From NCBI RefSeq assembly GCF_000330505.1, contig NW_004440113.1, forward strand, positions 582,177 to 646,176: DNA of 64,000 bases, given 5' to 3'. The notes under the pieces were generated by a model. The model saw only the letters and a list, made by a program, of their open reading frames with translations, made no database searches and had not been told where the DNA came from. The stretch's first letter is position 1; each line of letters starts with the position of its first letter. Source of the DNA: Entamoeba invadens IP1. Its lineage: Eukaryota > Evosea > Mastigamoebida > Endamoebidae. The translations under genes and the position numbers were made by a program. Positions 54,583 through 63,742 of this stretch are shown piece by piece.

Positions 54583-54824
54583 TTTTTGGTTGTTTTTATA
54601 GTTTGTTAACTATAAAATATTACATTTCAAAATTGAAAAAAAAATTGCATATCAAATAATAGAAAGTTTATATTAGAAAAAAACTATTTAAAAAATATTA
54701 AAATCCATAATTCTTTTTTATGTGAAACCACGAAATTAATTCCTCAAAAGGGATTCAATTTTTTAAATTGAAAATACAATGTCGAGTGAACTAATAATGC
54801 TTGGAATTACTAAAAACACGTTTA

Positions 54825-55362
54825 ATGGAAGCTGTTGTTGATCATATAAACAAACAAATAGGATTGTTAGTCACGGGGAGTTATGTACTCACAACCGAGG
54901 ATTTTGTAAAAAGGGTTAAAAAGAATTTGTTTAGTTTCACATTCACTTATGTTGTTGTGTATTACTATTTTCTCCTCTTTACAACGTTTGTTACTTGTAA
55001 CTTGATATTCTCTATTATAAATATAAATATTTATATAATTAATCCACTCATATGAAAGATTGATATACCCACAAATGTATCCGTCTGTTATTACAACATT
55101 CCTGACTTCTATAATTGGTGGTGTTATGGTTGTGTACAAGTTCTACTTTTCTGTTGCTGACACAAAGTTTTATTTCTCGTATATGTACTTCCCCTGCTGT
55201 GTGTTACTTCCCGCCTTTGTGTCAATGAACAACCAATGTACATTAAAGTTTGTCGTCTCGTCATTAATCTCACTCTCCGCAATAGTTGTGCACGCGTGTT
55301 TGTACAAAAAGAAGTCCACGTACTCGTTCTCGTCGCATCAGTCAAAGATAACACCATTATAA
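54825..55362 (+). CDS. Four-pass membrane protein (two exons)
   Basis: Exon 1 (ATG 54825 to 54985) and exon 2 (55059-55362) join across a 73-nt intron with donor GTTTGT and acceptor AAG, giving 154 residues. The N-terminal 35 residues are soluble and helical. Four hydrophobic segments follow: YVVVYYYFLLFTTLI (spanning the junction), SVITTFLTSIIGGVMVV, YFPCCVLLPAFVSM and VVSSLISLSAIVVHA. No family was recognised. A second ATG at 54779 lies in another frame, and one base difference would extend the N-terminus by about 14 residues, so the start is uncertain. Confidence 0.55.
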
Positions 55363-55433
55363 ACACACCATATTTCAAATTGATTTTTCTTCATTTTCCT
55401 TTGGTGGATTTTTTGTTTTTTGCACAACGACTA

Positions 55434-57809
55434 ATGTTATTCGTTGAATCGTCGAAAAGGAACTCGATTATTAGTTTGATGGATGTGAATGACATCGACC
55501 ACATTTTGGATCTGTTGCAGAATTCTTTTAAGTGGATTCCAATAACCAACGACTTAAACCCATCGCCGTACTCAACGCAGAGCGATTACAAGTGCGACAA
55601 CCAATACACCGTCCGCTGCAATTCGTTAGTCCCCTACTCCACAGACTCACTCTTTGATTTCATATCAAATCCAATGAACTTCGAGTTGTTTGACCCCTTC
55701 ATACAAAAAGTGACTCGCAACGACGACTTCTATGTATTCACCGAAACATTTCCAACTATTTTTGAGATTCCTTCGGCCTTTCATCTTGTCAACATGCGGA
55801 CAGACGTGTTCAACGTTTCGATTCACGACTTTCGAGTCCAGCCAGGGTTCCTACAAAGGACTTTTTATGCGACAAAGCACCACGGCGATTCGGCAGAATT
55901 CATTATAGTTGCGGAGTTGGGCGGTCTGTCCCTTGCGGATCCAAATGTCGTGTTTTTAACAAATAGTCGCATCAAAAAAATTGTTGACGACTTGGTGTGT
56001 TATCTGATTAACGCGCCCAACCACGACTATTTCCGCACGAACGAGAAGAAGATGTATAAAATGATGATGCAACCCGACAAGAAGTTTAATATTGTGTTTC
56101 ACGAAAATCAAAGTTTCCGCATCTCCGTGAACTGCGACTTAACCGAAATGTTAGTTCAAGGGGAGGTTCACCACGAGCGCGTTGCTTCAGAAATCATCAA
56201 TTTTATTACAAGTGACGACGTGTGGAACATTTGTTTTCAATTTTCGAGTGTGTTGCGCGAGTCACAGCAGTTCAAAGTGTCACACAAAGAAACAGTCACG
56301 TTAGGCGAAAAAGCTTGTGTAGATCTTACCTCTGGTATTAAAATAGGTGATGGCTTTGGTGTGATTTGTTTCACCAGTGCAGTCGACAAAGATTGCTTTT
56401 ATAGCCACAACAACGTTATTAGCGTTTTTGGTGGAGCCTTCATCTTTTTGGGGACTCCACAAAAGACGATGAAGTATGGAATCTCCTTCTCATTCCCTTT
56501 CTTGCAATCAAAGCCACTTTCTTTTAGAAAGAAAGCACTGTTCAACTTTGGGGCTGTGCAATTGGCGATGCATGCATTTGCGTCGCTGAACTTCCAAGTC
56601 GGGAGGCAACCTCTTTCATTTCTTGGTACTAACGAGGCATCAACTAAGATGCTTCAATGCGTGTATGAGTGCCGAGACATGAAAGAGCGAGAAGTAATGG
56701 CTCCGGTGATTGCGCATTCGCCAATTCTGTTTCTGACGAACGACCTCCTCCTCAAGATCTTCTGCTTTTTAAGTTCGGACGAAATCGCTCAAATGCCGTT
56801 CATATGCCGTAAGTTTCATTCCGCCTTGGTCTCTCAAAACGGAAATCTCATCTATAAAAACCTGTTCGAGAAGAATCTTGATATCACGAGATTTGATAAG
56901 AGAATGAATGTGCAAAACGACAGAGAAATGAACGAGTACAAAAAAATATTTTTGGAACACCAGAAAGTCAAGAACAGATACGGCAAACTTGAGGGAGTCG
57001 TCGAGGACTTACATACTGAAATATTTTCTGTGTGTGTTACTGATAATTTTATAGCAGCAAATTGTGGGAAACGACTGTTGGGGATCGACGCAGATGGTGT
57101 CAAGAAATTCACAAATTATGGGCATGTCAAATCAATCAGAACTCATTGTGATCATAAAAAAGTCAACGTTTTGTTTAAAACCGGAACGATTTACCAATTC
57201 TCGAGTTTTCAAGATGGAACGAAGATTGGAAAGATTGAGATTGACGAGGTGCAGAACGCAAAGATGAACTGTGAAGGAACCGGGGTACTTAAGTGGGGAA
57301 CTCAGACAGAAAAAATCAGTTTGTCCAATGAAGTCAAGTGGAAGTATACATGTGGTGGCTTAATCACATGCTTCGACGAGTATTTTGAAGGAAAGTACCT
57401 TGGTAATTCCGACGGAGAAATCTTAGTGTTTGATGAACGAAGTAAAGAGATGCGAAAGAAGTATATTGGGCACTTTGGTGGTGTCAATGGTATCGAATGT
57501 TGTGAGAATAAAATTGTGAGTTGGGGTGAAGATGGGTTTTTCAGAATGTGGGATGTCAGAAACTGGAAAGAGCTTGATCGGAAAGTCCACATGGGTGACT
57601 TAATAGGTGTGAAACTTTACAATAGGAAGATATTCAGTTTTGCAAATGATAAGACCGTTGTTGTGACATACATGACGAACAATTCTTTGCGGAACCCAAG
57701 ACTTCTTGCTAACACCGAAAAGAAGATATCGGATATAGGCGTTGATGATAGTAAAGTAGTAGTTGGAATGAAATGTGGGAAGTTACTCATATTAGATTAT
57801 CAGAAATGA
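55434..57809 (+). CDS. START-like, F-box and WD40 domain protein
   Basis: 791 residues from ATG 55434, the first ATG after the preceding gene; ATG 55479 is an alternative. The N-terminal part (about 60-215) resembles a START/SRPBCC lipid-binding fold (YSTDSLFDFISNPMNFELFDPF). A second possibly similar module follows. Near residues 435-480 an F-box is clear (LTNDLLLKIFCFLSSDEIAQM). The C-terminal 270 residues hold degenerate WD40 blades (GHFGGVNGIECCENKIVSWGEDGFFRMWDVRN). F-box proteins recruit substrates to SCF ubiquitin ligases; WD40 usually binds substrate. The START-like part suggests that a lipid could control it; this is inference. Confidence 0.75.
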   Translation: MLFVESSKRNSIISLMDVNDIDHILDLLQNSFKWIPITNDLNPSPYSTQSDYKCDNQYTVRCNSLVPYSTDSLFDFISNPMNFELFDPFIQKVTRNDDFYVFTETFPTIFEIPSAFHLVNMRTDVFNVSIHDFRVQPGFLQRTFYATKHHGDSAEFIIVAELGGLSLADPNVVFLTNSRIKKIVDDLVCYLINAPNHDYFRTNEKKMYKMMMQPDKKFNIVFHENQSFRISVNCDLTEMLVQGEVHHERVASEIINFITSDDVWNICFQFSSVLRESQQFKVSHKETVTLGEKACVDLTSGIKIGDGFGVICFTSAVDKDCFYSHNNVISVFGGAFIFLGTPQKTMKYGISFSFPFLQSKPLSFRKKALFNFGAVQLAMHAFASLNFQVGRQPLSFLGTNEASTKMLQCVYECRDMKEREVMAPVIAHSPILFLTNDLLLKIFCFLSSDEIAQMPFICRKFHSALVSQNGNLIYKNLFEKNLDITRFDKRMNVQNDREMNEYKKIFLEHQKVKNRYGKLEGVVEDLHTEIFSVCVTDNFIAANCGKRLLGIDADGVKKFTNYGHVKSIRTHCDHKKVNVLFKTGTIYQFSSFQDGTKIGKIEIDEVQNAKMNCEGTGVLKWGTQTEKISLSNEVKWKYTCGGLITCFDEYFEGKYLGNSDGEILVFDERSKEMRKKYIGHFGGVNGIECCENKIVSWGEDGFFRMWDVRNWKELDRKVHMGDLIGVKLYNRKIFSFANDKTVVVTYMTNNSLRNPRLLANTEKKISDIGVDDSKVVVGMKCGKLLILDYQK

Positions 57810-57951
57810 TTGTTGTATTGATGTACAAAGTTCCACACCTTCACGATTCAACACTGTTGAGTGTTAAACCATTGGAAAACCCAATGATTTAACAAAAGAT
57901 TCAAACAAACAAATAAACGCTAAATTGATATAAGACAGAAAGTTGCAGACT

Positions 57952-58749
57952 TTAATGTCGGAGTTCGGATGAAATGTTGTCAATAATCTCTTGTTGCTTT
58001 TTCGCAACTTCCTTGAGCTTCTTGCAGATGTCTTCGAGTTGTGCGATCTTCGCAATGAGGGACGTGTTAGAATCGAATCGAGGCGATTCCATATATAACT
58101 GACTTTGACACACCCTCTTAGTTTTTTTTGTGGAAAACTTTGTGTTATCGCATTGAATGCCCGCGCGAGTGGGTGATTGATTTATCGGTGTTGTCACTGG
58201 TGAATTAACAATTGACACTGGGAGTGATTGAGGAGAAGAGTGTTGTTGATGTGTTGGCGCAACCCAAGTTTGGTGTTGTGAATGTTCAGTATGTGTTGGA
58301 CACGACTGTGAGTCGAGTTCTGATTTTGGTTCTTCTTTGAGTGGAATAAGTTTTAAAGGAGTTGTAATTGGGGAAGTAGTAGGCGACCTTTCCTCTAATT
58401 TCAAAGGGGGGACGTCGTCTTTTTTAGGTGAGAGAAGTGTTTTAGGACGTAACGAAGAATTTTTTGGAGTTGAGTCTTTCATTTCTGCGACGATATTGGA
58501 GAGTTGGGCGTTGACTTTCTTTTGTTCTTTTGAAGACTTTTTGCTGGTCTTTTTATCTGAAGTTTCTTTTTTTGGTTTTGAAGCTTTTGGAGGCTTTTCA
58601 GTTTTTTCGATTTTAGAAGACTTCTCTATTTTTGTCGAAGAAGATTGGCTGTTAAGTAATCCCATTTGTTTCTGTTTCAAGACTATTTCATCCACCATCA
58701 TCTGTTGTGTTGTCTCCGGTGATGAGACTATTTGCTTTTTAGTCGACAT
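57952..58749 (-). CDS. Lys/Ser/Pro-rich protein with C-terminal coiled coil
   Basis: 265 residues from ATG 58749. Mostly low-complexity: Lys/Ser-rich (KPPKASKPKKETSDKKTSKK), then Pro/Ser/Thr-rich with many possible SP/TP phosphorylation sites. It ends in a 40-residue coiled coil (LIAKIAQLEDICKKLKEVAKK). The frame stays open and coding-like for about 35 codons upstream of this ATG without another ATG, so an upstream exon may exist. A nuclear or cytoskeletal regulatory protein is possible; no family was recognised. Confidence 0.6.
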   Translation of the reverse strand: MSTKKQIVSSPETTQQMMVDEIVLKQKQMGLLNSQSSSTKIEKSSKIEKTEKPPKASKPKKETSDKKTSKKSSKEQKKVNAQLSNIVAEMKDSTPKNSSLRPKTLLSPKKDDVPPLKLEERSPTTSPITTPLKLIPLKEEPKSELDSQSCPTHTEHSQHQTWVAPTHQQHSSPQSLPVSIVNSPVTTPINQSPTRAGIQCDNTKFSTKKTKRVCQSQLYMESPRFDSNTSLIAKIAQLEDICKKLKEVAKKQQEIIDNISSELRH

Positions 58750-59543
58750 GCAACTGGCTGTTTCGAGTTTTCCTTTTTTCTTTTTGTGGGATTCTATAAG
58801 AACGGTTTCCTGATGCTTAAGACGAGATTTTGAGGCTTTTTTTGCCGTTTTTCTTTAAAAAATAAGACTGTTATTCTTTCAAATTGACTCACTATCCTTT
58901 AACACCTAAGCATAACTTTACCCTTACTTGGTATTAATTCGACTTCTTCTAAAACATTTTGACGATGTTATCCAAGTCTGTTATTGAGATGATGGCTTTT
59001 TAAATCTGTTTGTTATCACTAAGTTTATTATTGTAGTTATTTGGTTAATTTATTATAGATTCAATATAGTTTATTTTTTGTATTCGAACAAAGTTTGTGT
59101 TAATTATGGATTCTGACCAATAAAAGAAAGACTAAACTAATAAGTCAACTAATCAAATTTATTAATTATATAAATTGTTTTACTATTCTATTCAAACCGA
59201 TTTGTTCCAAAAATATATAATAACACAAATATAATATTTTTATAATAAATTTTAGTAAATTTTTGGTGAATAACTAAAAAAAGACTGTTAATATTATAGT
59301 TACAATTTAATAGTATATTATTGCTTACAAAGACAAAATAGAACAACATTTTGAACTATTTTGGGCTTGACTAAATAAATTAGTAGAGTGAACAAAATGT
59401 GATAAATAACAAAAAAAAGATCTTAATTATACAAATGTTATTTAAAATGGTATTTAATTTGTTATATAAAATGGTATTAAAAAAGTGATGGAGAAAGAGA
59501 AACGAAACTCGAATACCTCACTATTTAACGTTCCAAAACGAAG
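58750..59543. other. AT-rich divergent intergenic region
   Basis: The first 100 bases may belong to an N-terminal extension of the gene ending at 57952. The rest is very AT-rich with no recognised feature. Confidence 0.45.
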
Positions 59544-60371
59544 ATGAGCACCAGCGAAACCCCTAGAGAGTCGATATCAGTGGAGGACGAGATCCAAGCA
59601 GCCAAATCTAAAATAATATCCATGATATCGATATACAACAAAACGATAGAAGAAAAAAAGAAATATGAAGAACGGACGGCAATGGCGTACAGTCAATTAG
59701 AATTAGTAAAAAAAGAATTAGAATTGTGTATAGAGAAAGAGGAATCCCTTCAACGTGAGTTAGAATCCGAGAAAAAGGAGCATCAAAAAGCTATTGATGA
59801 ACTTGAATCACATCAAAATGAAGTTCATTTTATAACAGGGAAGTGTGTCGTTCAAATAAAAGATGGGAACATTCAAGATATAGAAGTGACAACAGATGAT
59901 CATGTTGAGACAACACCCCCATCAAAAAAAGAGATGAACACCTCATCAAATCTAGTAGAAAATAGTACCTCTCAAAATCTCGAGATAAAAACCGAAACGA
60001 CAGCGGTCTCTTCAACTCCTAAACTCATTCATAGAAATATTAAACGACCAATCCCAATAAAAAAGACTGTATTTGCTCTTGAGTCCGACGAACCAAGTCC
60101 CCTTCCTCTTCCATCCAATCCAGTGATATCAAATGATGAGAACCTTTCCACTCCAGATAACACCCCTTTACATCTTTTTAATCAAACAACTTCTCAAGAC
60201 AACCCTCTAACAAAGAAATTACCAAATTCAGTATTTGCTCTTCAAGAACAGCCTCCCAAGAACACAAATATAACTTACAAAGAGACGCTTGCGACTATTC
60301 TTAAAATCGTGATGGTGACTACCATTGTTTGTCTAGTGTGGTTGTGCTATGTAATAATTATGGCCGATTGA
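59544..60371 (+). CDS. Tail-anchored coiled-coil protein
   Basis: 275 residues. Residues 15-95 form a coiled coil (KKYEERTAMAYSQLELVKKELEL). A disordered Ser/Thr/Pro-rich middle carries two similar motifs (KKTVFALESDEP and PNSVFALQEQPP). A single C-terminal transmembrane helix (TILKIVMVTTIVCLVWLCYVII) follows, with only three residues beyond it. The layout fits a tail-anchored tether or adaptor facing the cytosol, for example on ER or endosomes. No family was recognised. Confidence 0.6.
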   Translation: MSTSETPRESISVEDEIQAAKSKIISMISIYNKTIEEKKKYEERTAMAYSQLELVKKELELCIEKEESLQRELESEKKEHQKAIDELESHQNEVHFITGKCVVQIKDGNIQDIEVTTDDHVETTPPSKKEMNTSSNLVENSTSQNLEIKTETTAVSSTPKLIHRNIKRPIPIKKTVFALESDEPSPLPLPSNPVISNDENLSTPDNTPLHLFNQTTSQDNPLTKKLPNSVFALQEQPPKNTNITYKETLATILKIVMVTTIVCLVWLCYVIIMAD

Positions 60372-60523
60372 GTCTTTTGTTCTCCCATTCCTTCTCGTAT
60401 ACTAATACTATAATTATACTAAATTTTATCATTCATTCTAATTAAAATGGTATAGTAGTTTTATTCTAGAAAGAACTATCATATGTGCCGTGAACTGAAA
60501 AAAGTACTTGGTATCGATAACTG

Positions 60524-60964
60524 ATGGGATGCTGCTTCTCTGCACAACACAAAGACGAACAACAACCGCTTCTGACGACAGTCGAGCAGGAACAAAAGCT
60601 TCCCGAGGCGAATCCGCCGCGCCAAAAAATATCGAGATCTATCCCTCCCCCGTCACAGGCGACGACACTCATCATATCTAACACGTCAAAAACATTTCTC
60701 CCAATCTCGATGGAAAGGCAGAATAACGAGATCGACACAACACAACTTGTCAAGGAGGTCAGAAGAAAAACTCGCTGTCTACAAACGAAGGACATCTTCG
60801 CCTTCCCAGCTCTCGCAAACAACACAACAGCTACGCCAGAGGCCGACTTGATCTTCCTCAAAAATGTATTGCGTGCAAATGTGGCGGCGACGTCAGAAGC
60901 GTTTGCTAAGATCTTGCCCGAAAAGGCAAAGAACTTAGTTGTCAAGTTTAGTGAACTACAGTAA
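60524..60964 (+). CDS. LAMTOR1-like (Ragulator p18) acylated lysosomal adaptor
   Basis: 146 residues. The N-terminus MGCCFS offers Gly2 for N-myristoylation and Cys3/Cys4 for palmitoylation, and a QQPLL stretch follows, as in LAMTOR1 (MGCCYS, then LLLD; 161 residues in human). A disordered linker leads to a C-terminal helical region whose end (LRANVAATSEAFAKILPEKAKNLVVKF) parallels the LAMTOR1 ending with its VVQF motif. LAMTOR1 wraps the Ragulator complex and pins Rag GTPases to lysosomes, allowing amino acids to switch on TORC1. The match is by architecture and a few blocks; a generic dual-acylated protein is the alternative. The gene is convergent with the NT-C2 gene. Confidence 0.6.
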   Translation: MGCCFSAQHKDEQQPLLTTVEQEQKLPEANPPRQKISRSIPPPSQATTLIISNTSKTFLPISMERQNNEIDTTQLVKEVRRKTRCLQTKDIFAFPALANNTTATPEADLIFLKNVLRANVAATSEAFAKILPEKAKNLVVKFSELQ

Positions 60965-61065
60965 ATACGGCGAGTCATAAATAGAGCAAAATTAATGTCG
61001 GTGTTTGGTGTTGTTTTATTCAAGAATGCCCACGAAACAAACCCAACACAAATTCAATAATAAAG

Positions 61066-63402
61066 TCATGGTAATATAGTAAATCGACTTGTAGGGACCT
61101 CCCCCGACCCATTCTCAAACAAATAGTCTTTGACGTCCGTCTTAATTCGCGACAAGTTGAAATCGTCCAACTTAAATTTGTTCAAAGCCCGCATCGCATA
61201 CTCATAAGGCAATGTTGGATAGACTTGCTCTTTCATTTTGACGATATCGAGTGTAAGTGGCATTGTGATTAATCGACACAACTCAGTCAAAGGGTCGAAC
61301 CCTATCATATACTTTTTCAAACAAATGTACTTGTTGTTGATACACACCCGATTGACCATACAACTCACTAAGTAACTCATCTGGAAACCTTTCATCCCTT
61401 GGATCTTGTCTCGACTGATCAATTCTTCGATGATGTAATAACAGATGAAATGAATGATTTGTGTCGTCAGGCGTTCAGCAACATTATCACTCAATTTGTT
61501 CGCTTTCTCATAAAATTGATTGACCATCTCAACTATCCCATTCGCTACACCTTCTTCATACGTCGACTTCTGCGAATCAAAACTCGGACTGTCGACTAAA
61601 TAGTCTAATAACCCCTCCATTTTAAACGAACAGATCTTCACCGCTTTTATATAGATGCGCTCATAGATCAGATCTATTTGCTCCTCTCGCCCCCCTTTCC
61701 TCGTCGTCTTCTGTAATTTCCCACCAACCTCTTTAATCGCCATAATCGCCCAAACACAGTCGTCGATCGTTTCTAAGACCATCGGAATAATGTCTAGCTC
61801 CGCATGGCTCTTCCCATCCGCCCACCACTTCTTTAATAATATCACAAACGAATCTAAGTCGTCTAAATGGCCTTTTGTTGAAAATGAATCGATCACCTCC
61901 CGGATGTCAATACCAGTGTCTTTAAATTGAACTGATTCAGTCACTTTTTGTGAAAGAACAACATCCTCAAGTGATTGTGTTGGCTTAAAGATATTCGTCT
62001 CTTTAACAGGCGACGAGAGTTTATCGCCGTCATTGGTTTTCGTGTAGCCCACAAGGACATCAGCCTTTTTAACAGCGCGTGGGGTGCCATCTCTCGAAAC
62101 CGACTTTTTAGAAGACTTCGACGACGTTTTGGATGATTTGTCGCTCTCCTTTGTTTGTTGTGTCGTTGGTTGTGGAATATTTTTCTTTGTCACCGAAGTA
62201 TCTAATGTGACGGTTGTTGTTTTAGTCTTTGTGTTAGTCTTAGAAGTTTCAAATGAGTTTGCGTTTCCTTTTGAAGGACGATGGGGTTGTTTTTGAACTG
62301 GCACGTCTTCTTCCGAGTCATCGCCAAATGGATTTGCAAGAGGTTTTGTCTCCTTTGTTTGCACTTGTGTTGGTTTTGTGTCTTCGTCGTCCGAGTCGAC
62401 TCCAAATGGGTTGCCACTTTTCTTTTGTGAATGCGTAACTTGAACATTCGAAACCACTTTAGTTTGTGATTTTGATGTTTGGGTACTCTTTAGTGCCTCT
62501 TCATCGTCGTCGGAGTCTCCAAATGGATTATCCGACTTTTTCTTTGTTTCCTTTTCTTCTTCAGAACTGTCACCAAATGGATTTCCAACTGTTTGTGTTG
62601 TTATGGCATTACCTTTTGAAGCCCTTTGTTGTTGTTTTTTATCCTCTTCGTCATCAGAGTCGCCGAATGGGTTCTCTTTCTTTGCTCCACTTTTGTTAGT
62701 GACTTGTTCTTCTTCTTCATCGTCAGTATCTCCAAATGGATTATCAGACTTTCTACTCTGCGAAGTCGCAACCTTAGTAGTAACATTAACTCTTGGACTC
62801 TTTTGTCGATCATCGTCTTCGTCGTCACCAAAAGGATTAGGAGACTTCCCTTCTGTTTTTGATTTAACTGAAGATTTCGATTTGGTGTCATCGTCTTGTG
62901 TTTCCGCTTCTGTTTCATCGAACTGATCCTTTGCTTTAGTGTAGACCTCTGTTTTGTCGTTGTCAGAAACTTCAAGGCCTCCTAAGCTTTGAACGGAGAC
63001 TTGACACGGGAACTTCTCTCCTTTCTTCGTCTTCAAATCAAAGGAGACGGTTCTCTTCGCGACGCACGCCACGTACGTCGCTAAATCGATATAGCCAATC
63101 CCAACTATTTCTTCCTTCTTCTTCTTCCCACCGTCGGTGAGATGGACTAATGTGAACTTCATTAACTTTTCATCATACCCTTTACTATTGTGAAAGAGTG
63201 TGCACGTCGCCATGATGACATTGAATGTGTTGCCTTGAATCGATCCTCCGTTACATTTCAATCCCTTTAATACTCCTTTGTTGATGTCTTTATCGCCTCG
63301 TTTCCACTTGAGCAAGTAATCTCCGGACCCGCTCGGGACGTCTTGTATCTCAACAAGGTGGAGATAGTACTGCCTCTTCTCCGCAGTCTTCTTCATTGCC
63401 AT
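61066..63402 (-). CDS. NT-C2 domain protein with seven NPFG repeats
   Basis: 778 residues from ATG 63402; the frame is open further upstream but without ATG. The N-terminus (about 10-155) is an NT-C2 (EEIG1/EHBP1-type) domain: YYLHLVEIQDVPSGSG, LKGLKCNGGSIQG, VGIGYIDLATYV. The middle (about 195-390) has seven NPFG motifs, six as NPFGD and each followed by an acidic Ser/Asp/Glu run. NPF binds EH domains. The C-terminal 250 residues are helical and may be a dilute-like or other globular domain (FICYYIIEELISRDKIQG). EHBP1-type proteins link endosomal EHD or Rab proteins to actin, so an endocytic adaptor role is likely. Confidence 0.82.
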   Translation of the reverse strand: MAMKKTAEKRQYYLHLVEIQDVPSGSGDYLLKWKRGDKDINKGVLKGLKCNGGSIQGNTFNVIMATCTLFHNSKGYDEKLMKFTLVHLTDGGKKKKEEIVGIGYIDLATYVACVAKRTVSFDLKTKKGEKFPCQVSVQSLGGLEVSDNDKTEVYTKAKDQFDETEAETQDDDTKSKSSVKSKTEGKSPNPFGDDEDDDRQKSPRVNVTTKVATSQSRKSDNPFGDTDDEEEEQVTNKSGAKKENPFGDSDDEEDKKQQQRASKGNAITTQTVGNPFGDSSEEEKETKKKSDNPFGDSDDDEEALKSTQTSKSQTKVVSNVQVTHSQKKSGNPFGVDSDDEDTKPTQVQTKETKPLANPFGDDSEEDVPVQKQPHRPSKGNANSFETSKTNTKTKTTTVTLDTSVTKKNIPQPTTQQTKESDKSSKTSSKSSKKSVSRDGTPRAVKKADVLVGYTKTNDGDKLSSPVKETNIFKPTQSLEDVVLSQKVTESVQFKDTGIDIREVIDSFSTKGHLDDLDSFVILLKKWWADGKSHAELDIIPMVLETIDDCVWAIMAIKEVGGKLQKTTRKGGREEQIDLIYERIYIKAVKICSFKMEGLLDYLVDSPSFDSQKSTYEEGVANGIVEMVNQFYEKANKLSDNVAERLTTQIIHFICYYIIEELISRDKIQGMKGFQMSYLVSCMVNRVCINNKYICLKKYMIGFDPLTELCRLITMPLTLDIVKMKEQVYPTLPYEYAMRALNKFKLDDFNLSRIKTDVKDYLFENGSGEVPTSRFTILP

Positions 63403-63742
63403 TAAAGTTTTTTTCTTCGCTTTTTGTTTTGACTTTGTTCTACCATTCAATACTTATCTTTCTTTCAATTTATTACTAATCAATTGCAAATAGCATTCCG
63501 CAAGTGTTAAAATAATCTAATCTAATCATTCACTATAACTATACTTTTTAATTTCTTAACTATTAACTATTAATTTAACTTGTCAATCAATTTGTAATTC
63601 GTGTTTTAAGTGTTTCATTACAATAATCATTACTATTTGTTTCTAATTGTTTTAATTATAATTAATTCTATTAAGTACCCAAAACAAAATGAGTAATAAC
63701 ATTTTAAATAACAGAAATACAAATAACATTTTAAATAACATT
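63403..63742. other. AT-rich intergenic region
   Basis: Nothing was recognised. It contains short repeats of AATAACATTTTAAAT near 63695-63742. Confidence 0.45.

Noticed and set aside
60466..61023. 185-codon antisense frame over the LAMTOR1-like gene
   Set aside because: Cys/Ser-rich shadow; the sense strand has a recognisable acylated N-terminus and a matching C-terminal block.
62202..62975. Antisense and alternate frames over the NPFG repeat region
   Set aside because: Repetitive coding sequence keeps several frames open; only one gives NT-C2 and NPFG motifs.
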